Assembly: GCA_023374045.1 (NCBI GenBank)
Contig: CM041780.1
Location: 93,405,005-93,469,004, forward strand
Reading direction: 5' to 3'
Origin: Limonium bicolor
Lineage: Eukaryota > Streptophyta > Magnoliopsida > Caryophyllales > Plumbaginaceae
DNA: 64,000 nucleotides
Under the pieces are notes generated by a model that worked only from the letters and a program-made list of their open reading frames with translations, was not told where the DNA came from and ran no database searches. Numbering within the stretch: position 1 is the first letter of the stretch; every line of letters starts with the position of its first letter. A program made the translations under genes and the position numbers. This document shows, piece by piece, positions 57,291 through 64,000 of the stretch.

Positions 57291-58828
57291 TAGGCCTCAA
57301 TCAAACAATTAGTATGGTCTGATAGCAAGAAATACCAAGTTACCACTTACAATTTCAAACAGATCCAACAACCCTTAAACAAATCCCAATGATACATACA
57401 TCCTTGTTTCTCCACAACAATATCCAAAAAGTGATTACCGAGACTAAGAGTTTAATTCACAAATTACAGTCATTCACAAGTCTATCAAAAGTGCTAAGTG
57501 TTTACATCTAGCCATATCTCAAATGTTTACAATTTCCAAATCAAAAAGGTGTACCACATGGTACACCGGCTACGAGTCCTAACCGTGTACAACTCGGTAC
57601 ACCAATCAAAATAACTAGCCTATCAGCAAGAAGCATCCTAGTCATTTCTGACCCGTCAACCGTCTCGAGTTCCTGCAATAAAAACAGTGCCCAAGGGGCT
57701 CATCAAAAGCTGCATATGACTTCCCCACATACCCCGCGTGCTAGCGGGGGTACTCCCAACTAATTGGTCACCAACATGCGGTTCGTTTTGTAATAACAAC
57801 ATGCTAATATAATTGAAAGCATAAGCAAGCGTGGCAACATACAATCAAGGCACAAATCTCACAATCATCAACCAAGGTTCAATCTCAATCAAGCTTCATA
57901 ATGGATTAGCCCAATTACCATCCGGTTAATCGGATGTTATTATCTCATTACTCATGGTCATCAATTCAAACAAGTCAAAGTCTTACTCAATCAAATTTCC
58001 TCCTCTTATCAATTCTCAATTCAAGTTGGTATGACCTCTGAGCAGGGACAAGACTATCCCACCACCGGGCTTAAGGTGGCCCACTTAACTAGGTTGCTAC
58101 CCATTTAAGGGGGTTTGGACCGTGGAAAAGATTATAGCCAGGACTTAGTTAACAATCTCTCTTGTAACCTCATCCTCACGCGTGACCGAAGCTATATGGG
58201 ACTTCTCAAATTCTCCCAATTTTCTCAATTCCCAATTCTCAATGTTAGAGTGTTAGATGGTTAGGGAGTTAGTGAGAAGCCACAAACAAACAATCAAGCT
58301 TCCACAATCAATCAACCAAACACTTCAACAAGCCAACATAGCTTCAAAGCTCAACCACCAACCACCAAGGCATTACAATTTCAATACATTGGAAAGTGCG
58401 ATAAACCATTACATTACGCTTTATCTTGTTAGGTGGTTGCACTAAAACACAAACGAACAAGCCGAGGTAACCTCGTTAGGATACAGGGCATGAGGAAATC
58501 ATACCGTGCACTGTCGATCTCGGACTTTCGTTCTCCTTCGGGATTCAACTATTCGGGTCCTATAACATATCATGAAGTCATACGGTTAATTACCTATAAT
58601 TAACCTACCTCGTTTCATCTTTAATGTCTCCCGACCTGTAATACCTAATTCATGGTATTTTGACTTCCACACTTAAGTTATTTGCCTTACATTATTTCTT
58701 AAACTTGTTCAAGCCCTTAATAACCCTTAAACATCATTAATCAAGTCCTAATTACCTTATAAATCCATTACCAAACCAATCCCCATCTTAAAATGCAAGT
58801 TATACAAGTTTTAACACACTTTTAGGTT

Positions 58829-59153
58829 GGTCCGGGACTTTGTAAGGGACTTAAGTCCCGGACCAGAGTTGAACTGCACTCTCGGCCAATTTTTGTATGT
58901 GGTCTGGGACCTTAGCAGGGACCTAAGTCCCGGACCAACCTTAGACTGAACTCTCGGTGGTAAATAATGGGGTGGTCCGGGTCTTTAGCAACAAGCTAAG
59001 TCCCGGACCAATGTAAGGGGTATATCTCGGCCAAAAATTAAGCATGGTCCGAGACCTTGACAGGGGACCAAGTCCCAGACTAGTTCATGAGTGAAGTTTC
59101 GGCAGTTTTATTAGGGTGGTCCGGGACTTCCTCAGGGACCTAAGTCCCGGACC
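58829..59153. repeat. Hairpin-triplet array of LTR C (5 units)
   Basis: Each unit has GGTCCGGGACTT (X), a partial second copy GGGACYT, then AAGTCCCGGACC (X'). Units are at 58829-58864, 58901-58936, 58974-59009, 59046-59081 and 59118-59153. Starts are 72, 73, 72 and 72 bp apart, so the array is very regular. Spacers end in CTCTCGGCC or a close variant. The regularity suggests recent homogenisation. Confidence 0.92.
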
Positions 59154-59697
59154 ATAGCAGGGTTTTCACATTTTTAACATTTCCAAATTCAGTTTTGAAC
59201 CATTCCTTTTCCCATTCATTCCCCAATCTTACCCACTTATAATCTATATGTTTTAACACTTAATTACTCACCTAAACCTCTCTAATTCACTTACTAAGTC
59301 ACCTAATTAAATCTAGGTAGATTTCCTAAAACACTAAGTGCAGTTTTTTGTTTTCTTGTTTGTTTCCCAACTCCATGCTTCACTTCTAATGCCATTCTAT
59401 CTTTACCATTTGCATTATTTCCATTCCAAATTCCCCCATTTATACACTCATTCTTAACTTTTCTTCCTAAGTCATTAACTACTCAAATTAAGTCCTAAAC
59501 ACACTAGTTCTCCTAGGATGTTTTTCCTCACTTAAACACCTAAGTCATTTACTTTGCTACAGAAAATTTGCCATAGTTTCCCTACATTTCTAGACATTAC
59601 CCAAGCATCATTTCCAGTTCCTAATCATCAATAGCTAACCAAATCCCTCAAGGGATTCTAACAACACACATGTTCAATAAACTCACATATATTTTCC

Positions 59698-59788
59698 TGT
59701 TCAACAAACCCCTCTCAATAAGCACGTAATAATCCCTCACGTAGCATAATTAAAGACCTCTTACAGCGGAAGAATAAACAACATAAAC
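59698..59788 (-). repeat. Partial tandem duplicate of the start of LTR D
   Basis: 59708-59788 repeats 59796-59876 (CCCCTCTC, CACGTAATAATCCCTCACG, CTTACAGCGGAAG) about 88 bp apart, with about 10% differences. Either a local tandem duplication or an earlier element cut by a second insertion. Confidence 0.75.
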
Positions 59789-59904
59789 TGTAACGCCCCT
59801 CTCCATAATCACGTAATAATCCCTCACGTAGCAATAAATAAAAACGTCTTACAGCGGAAGATAAATAACAACAACAATACTCACTCGGGTGTCACCGGCC
59901 ATTA

Positions 59905-59918
59905 CTCGCCCATGCGAG
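59905..59918. promoter_or_regulatory. Conserved LTR hairpin, element D
   Basis: CTCGC and GCGAG pair around the loop CCAT; outside, TT and AA can also pair across a single A/C mismatch. Corresponds in position to the hairpins of A, B and C. Confidence 0.55.
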
Positions 59919-62179
59919 CAACGAAGCCAAACTATATCCAACAACCAACAAAAACAAACTGCTAACCGCCGTGATAACGAGAAAACTCCTATAAATCATA
60001 CTAAGTCCATAAACCATAAATGTCGACAAGTGAGCGTCTACCCAATCCTGAATATACATAACCTTACCATGGTACATTTCACCATCTTCATTGCTATACA
60101 ATCAAACTCCATGTGCGGTAATTAAAATAAACTCTAATTACCCTGTTCCCGCACTTCGGCTTCGGCAATGATCAACAACCTGCATAATGGTGTAGTATCA
60201 GCGATAGACGCTGAGTATGCCGGGCCTGGACCCTAGTGGTCACTTAGTCATTTTAACCATCTTATTATTAGATTGGTTTCATGCTTTACCATTTTATAGT
60301 TATAATCAATATTGTAATATACATGTATAATATACATAATCCTCCATCCAAACATTCATAACACTTAACCATCAATCCAAATCAACATTCATAAAAATAT
60401 CACAACCACAATAGCATATTGAACGTATCGATAATAACAGTATAATGTACAATGTACAATCGCCGTAGCGTACAGTTTCCATAGTTAATTTAATTTGGCC
60501 TTTAAGGCCCCATCCAAACCATGTTTAATTAATACCAGTTGGGTGTCATGTTGAGACAACCCGATAACCTCACCATGGACAGTAGTCCTCCCGTACACAC
60601 AAAGGTGCTCATTTCGCCAGAGGTCCGGAGGCCCTTGACTATTCACTTAGCCTCGTAAGGCGTCCATATAAAAGGTTGTAGCCACCTAACCCACGATCCA
60701 AATAGGGCTCGTTGGGTATAAACCTGGAGCGGAACCCGATCGGGAACCCCTCAGTGATCACAAATGCACAACCAAGTAGTTCGTAAACTACCGGGATTCC
60801 TCACCTCAACTCATACCATCTCTCTCATAATGTTTAAGATATGCTCTTAGTCTTATGGAGAATAATTATTAGTTAGCTGCCCAATGGGTCTCACGCATAC
60901 CTAGAAGTAATCTAGGTCATATTCATGTTCGAGATCCATGCTCTAGAGACCGACAATGTCGTGACTCGTTCCTAAGTGTTTTACTTAGGTTACCATATAC
61001 TTAATATTAATACTATGGGTATTATATCAAGTAACCATCATGTCATCACAATAACGTATATGTATGTTTATATAAGTCGATCTATAGTCGACGTAGTGTT
61101 AGTCCCATAGGACGCTCGTGCATAAATAAGTAATGCAGTAGCACACAATCACATACATGTATCCAAAACACTTAACACACAAGTGATATCAACCAAATCC
61201 GAGCCCAAGGAGTTTCCTTAGGACAACTCGGATCAAACCCCTTTACATACCATTCACCAAGACCTAGGATGCGCAGTGTAGACCACTAGCTCGTCAAGCG
61301 TCCTCGTCTGAAGTATGATCTAAACGGTAATAAACTATAAGTCAGTCTCCATGACTAACTACATTCGGTATTTCCGAATAACAAGTAACCCCGACGGTTC
61401 ATCCCCGGATTTCAACAGTTATTTGTTACGGGTTTCTCTAAACCGGTCAGCTTTGTTACTAAAACTTGTATGTCAAAATATTTCAACTGTTAAGTTTAAC
61501 TCATTATATTTCTTTAATCTTATCCATCATTAAACTTAGGTATATAACCTATAGTTGCATGTATGCATGCATTATTATATTATATTGTATTATTTTTCAT
61601 ATTGTATCATTTTCCCACCATCCATTATAATACATTGTATTATATAATCCATTATCTTTAATAAAATATATTTCCATTCAAAAACTTATAACTTATAGTT
61701 CGTAACTATTTTTGTAATAACCACCACCATTATATTATATGGTTTCCAACCATAATATATATCCATCCTTATATACATTATCCTTGTATATGTATATATT
61801 TACCATATAGGTAAGTTCCATGAGTTATAAAACTCTATATTATATGTTACATTTTATCATCTTATATTAGATGATTATTCCCATTAGTTGTATTATATTA
61901 TACAACTTATATTAAGATTATTATCCTAATATTATGTAACATTTTATGTTGTATATTTACAACTCCTAGGATTTATTCAATATAAACCTTAGTTTATAAA
62001 TCTTATTTATTTATAGTTTGTCACATTATTTAATGTGAATATCCTTACTTATTAATTCCATTAAAACCACCTTAATACCATATAATTGTTATAGCATTTA
62101 TAACATAGTAGACCATAGTCTAAAATTCATTTAAAACTCTTAGTAATTCGGTACAGCCCTTTATTTCATTTAAATTCTA

Positions 62180-62843
62180 GGGAAAATTACATACCCCACC
62201 CATGATGTTTGACGAAATTTCACAATCCACCTACGTGGTTTTAAAAATTAGAGTAAATTACTCGGAACCCCCTTGAGGATTTTGGATAATATGGTTACCA
62301 ATAATTATGATAAACACAAGGGGGTTAACTGTATTATCCCAAAATCTTAAGGGAGTTCCCAGTGATTTACTCTATTTACTTTCCCCACCCATGTGGTTTC
62401 CCCTGTTTTACATCCAGCAACTTTTCTAATTTTTGTTCAATTCAAAAGATGCTTAAATGTTGTCTGAAGTTGATGAAATTTTACATAGACGATGCTAAAG
62501 TGTTATATTTTGGATTAGTGAGAAATCTAAAGTTTTTTAAGCTTAAATGTGATATATGGGACCCAATGAACATGTCACATGTTTTATTGGGTCCCATAGG
62601 ACACATTTAAGCTTAAAAAACTTCAGATTTGACATAAGATCAAAGTATATCACTCTAGCATCATCTATGTAAAGTTTCATCAATTTTGGGCAACGTTTAA
62701 ACATCTTTTGAATTGACCAAAATTAAAAAGTTGTTGGATGTAAAATGGGGGAAATCACATGGGTGGGGAAAGTAATTTTTGAAACCACGTGGGTGGAATG
62801 TGAAATTTCGCCAAACGTCATGGGTGGGGCATGTAATTTTCCC
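62180..62843. mobile_element. Mutator-like foldback MITE with 9-bp target duplication
   Basis: Flanked by perfect 9-bp repeats TAAATTCTA (62171-62179 and 62844-62852), the Mutator hallmark. Ends GGGAAAATTACATACCCCAC and GTGGGGCATGTAATTTTCCC are inverted, and nearly the whole element folds back on itself (for example AAACCACGTGGGTGG versus CCACCTACGTGGTTT, and AAGCTTAAATGTG versus CACATTTAAGCTT in the centre). The apparent ORF at 62362-62610 is foldback sequence. Confidence 0.93.
62251..62371. mobile_element. Small foldback MITE nested in the left arm
   Basis: 121 bp with inverted ends GAGTAAATTACTCGGAACC and GGAGTTCCCAGTGATTTACTC, present in only one arm of the surrounding MITE and therefore a later insertion. 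TSD not clean (TTA is possible). Confidence 0.75.
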
Positions 62844-64000
62844 TAAATTCTATTTTGACCACATAACATTATGTAATGTTATACCATATACCAATATCAT
62901 ATAATATGATATTTTTATTTCCTTTAATTTATAACCTATAGTTTTTATGCAAAACTATTTATATTGCCGCATAGACATATTTTAAAACCTTATTCTTTTT
63001 CATACTCCATAGTTTCCTTTATTTACAAAATCACCCCATTATTTATACCATGTTATATATACCATATAATATAACATTTTAAACCTTAATATAAATATAA
63101 CCCATGGTTATATGATATTCTAATTTCCGAACAGACCTTAATATATATCCTATAATTGCCATTTGGCCCAATTTATAACATATAGTTTTATAATATCATT
63201 AAAACTATATACTATACACATATCTTATTAAATACTCTTATATAATTCTAAAAATCACCGAATTTCACCAAAGGGTTATAATTACCCTTACTAACCATAT
63301 ACTTTCGGTGTTTTACATTTCCACCCCATCTTATACTCCAAAGTGTCATAATGACATAATAACTATATATTATACATATATAGTTTATCTTAATTCCAAA
63401 ATCAACCCAATAAATTCCTAAAAATTCCTAATAGCCCATGGGTGTTTATAATACCATTTTACACCCTTTATTTTCGGTAATAACATATATACCACATATA
63501 TTATAAAATTGTTACAATTAAATACTTATCTTATTATAGAACCTTAAATAAGTTCTTTAACTTATCTAATTTGGTCAAAACCTACCATATGGTCAAGGTT
63601 GACCACCTTAATATTTCCTTGACCATTAATTTCCATATAATATGGTTTATACCCATATTTTTCAGAAATTACCATTTAACCCCAAAACTTTATATAATCT
63701 TATAATTTTTATATAAACTCATTTAAACCTCTAAATTTCGGCTATATCATTATATAGCCCCCAAATTTAATTTAATTACACTATAACCCCTTATAATATG
63801 TGGTAATGCATATATACCTCCTAAACTTAAATAAAAGCTTATAAATGCATAAATAAAATGGCCTAAAGTACATGGCCTTATTACAAACATTAGCTTATAA
63901 AATGAATTACACATAAATGCCCATAAAAGCCTTAAACTCTCGGCCTTACACAAATATTTTCCATATTTACCAATTTTCCACATAATGTCTTAAATTTGAC

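Larger units (their letters stand above)
57163..59697 (-). mobile_element. LTR C of the A/B superfamily (partial or solo)
   Basis: Starts TGTAACACCCCCC and carries the superfamily landmarks in order: CGCAGCGGA (57229), CCCA-loop hairpin (57269-57290), ACATGCGGTT (57775), hairpin CATCCG/CGGATG (57919-57936), ATACAGGGCATGAGG (58482) and a five-unit hairpin array (58829-59153). The sequence left of it is not a PBS, so no internal domain adjoins: it is a solo or truncated LTR. The far end is cut by the start of element D near 59698. Confidence 0.8.
59789..64000 (-). mobile_element. LTR D of the A/B superfamily (runs off the window)
   Basis: Starts TGTAACGCCCC with TTACAGCGGAAG about 70 bp in and the CCAT-loop hairpin CTCGC/GCGAG at 59905-59918. 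A further 7-bp stem GGTAATT/AATTACC is at 60117-60142. The remaining 3.9 kb are AT-rich, without coding potential or a hairpin-triplet array in the visible part, and contain a Mutator-like MITE (62180-62843). Assignment as one LTR rests on its start and is less certain towards 64000. Confidence 0.6.

Noticed and set aside
58829..59153. Regular palindromic repeats with similar-length spacers resemble a CRISPR array
   Set aside because: The context is an LTR of a plant retrotransposon, the spacers resemble one another, there are no cas genes, and the repeats are inverted triplets rather than direct repeats.
62362..62610. 82-codon ORF
   Set aside because: Lies wholly inside a Mutator-like foldback MITE.

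Overview
This is a transposon-dominated stretch of plant nuclear DNA, most likely from a eudicot with a large genome. The evidence is plant-type LTR retrotransposons primed by initiator tRNA-Met, an L1-type LINE with an RNase H domain, hAT, Mutator-like, Stowaway-like and probably CACTA-like DNA elements, and a P-class PPR gene. I find no rRNA, tRNA or CRISPR locus. Only one host gene is recognisable in its own right (the PPR gene), and its reading frame is broken. The only long intact reading frames are the two LINE proteins.

Layout. 1-11377: internal domain and long LTR of a non-coding LTR element (element A, minus strand), joined to a 443-bp TRIM element and a second truncated LTR. 11378-15592: decayed LINE. 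15593-32830: a small Athila/Tat-like non-autonomous element (element G) whose left LTR is split by a complete 13.85-kb non-coding LTR element (element B, 15979-29832, TSD ATTTA, LTRs of about 4.5 kb, minus strand). 32831-35088: a Ulp1-like protease fragment, a Stowaway-like MITE and AT-rich sequence. 35089-41046: probable CACTA-like element with subterminal repeats on both sides, carrying gene fragments that include a clean exon of a CDPK-related kinase, and itself carrying a hAT MITE. 41157-48300: two related foldback elements, an LTR-like fragment F inside a hAT-like element, and a MITE. 49382-51092: PPR gene, minus strand. About 51106-56820: intact LINE, plus strand, head to head with the PPR gene. 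56877-57014: TTGAC minisatellite. 57163-64000: two more LTRs of the A/B superfamily (C and D), D carrying a 664-bp Mutator-like foldback MITE with a perfect 9-bp TSD.

Main discovery candidate. A, B, C and D (and more loosely F) form one superfamily of protein-less, LARD-like elements. Both their LTRs and their internal domains are packed with short hairpins at matching positions, and several stems differ between elements by compensatory base changes. In addition, A, B, C and the unrelated element G each carry in the LTR an array of 3-5 hairpin units with a spacing of about 70-84 bp. Each unit is built from three copies of one word (two in one orientation, one in the other). The word is shared by all units within one element but differs between elements, while the architecture, and in A and B also a TTCCAG spacer, is retained.

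Cautions. Two stretches look technically suspect: single-nucleotide homopolymer indels in the PPR gene and in the left end of element B, and a tract of about 190 bp (17686-17877) where nearly all differences from the sister LTR are T-to-G.
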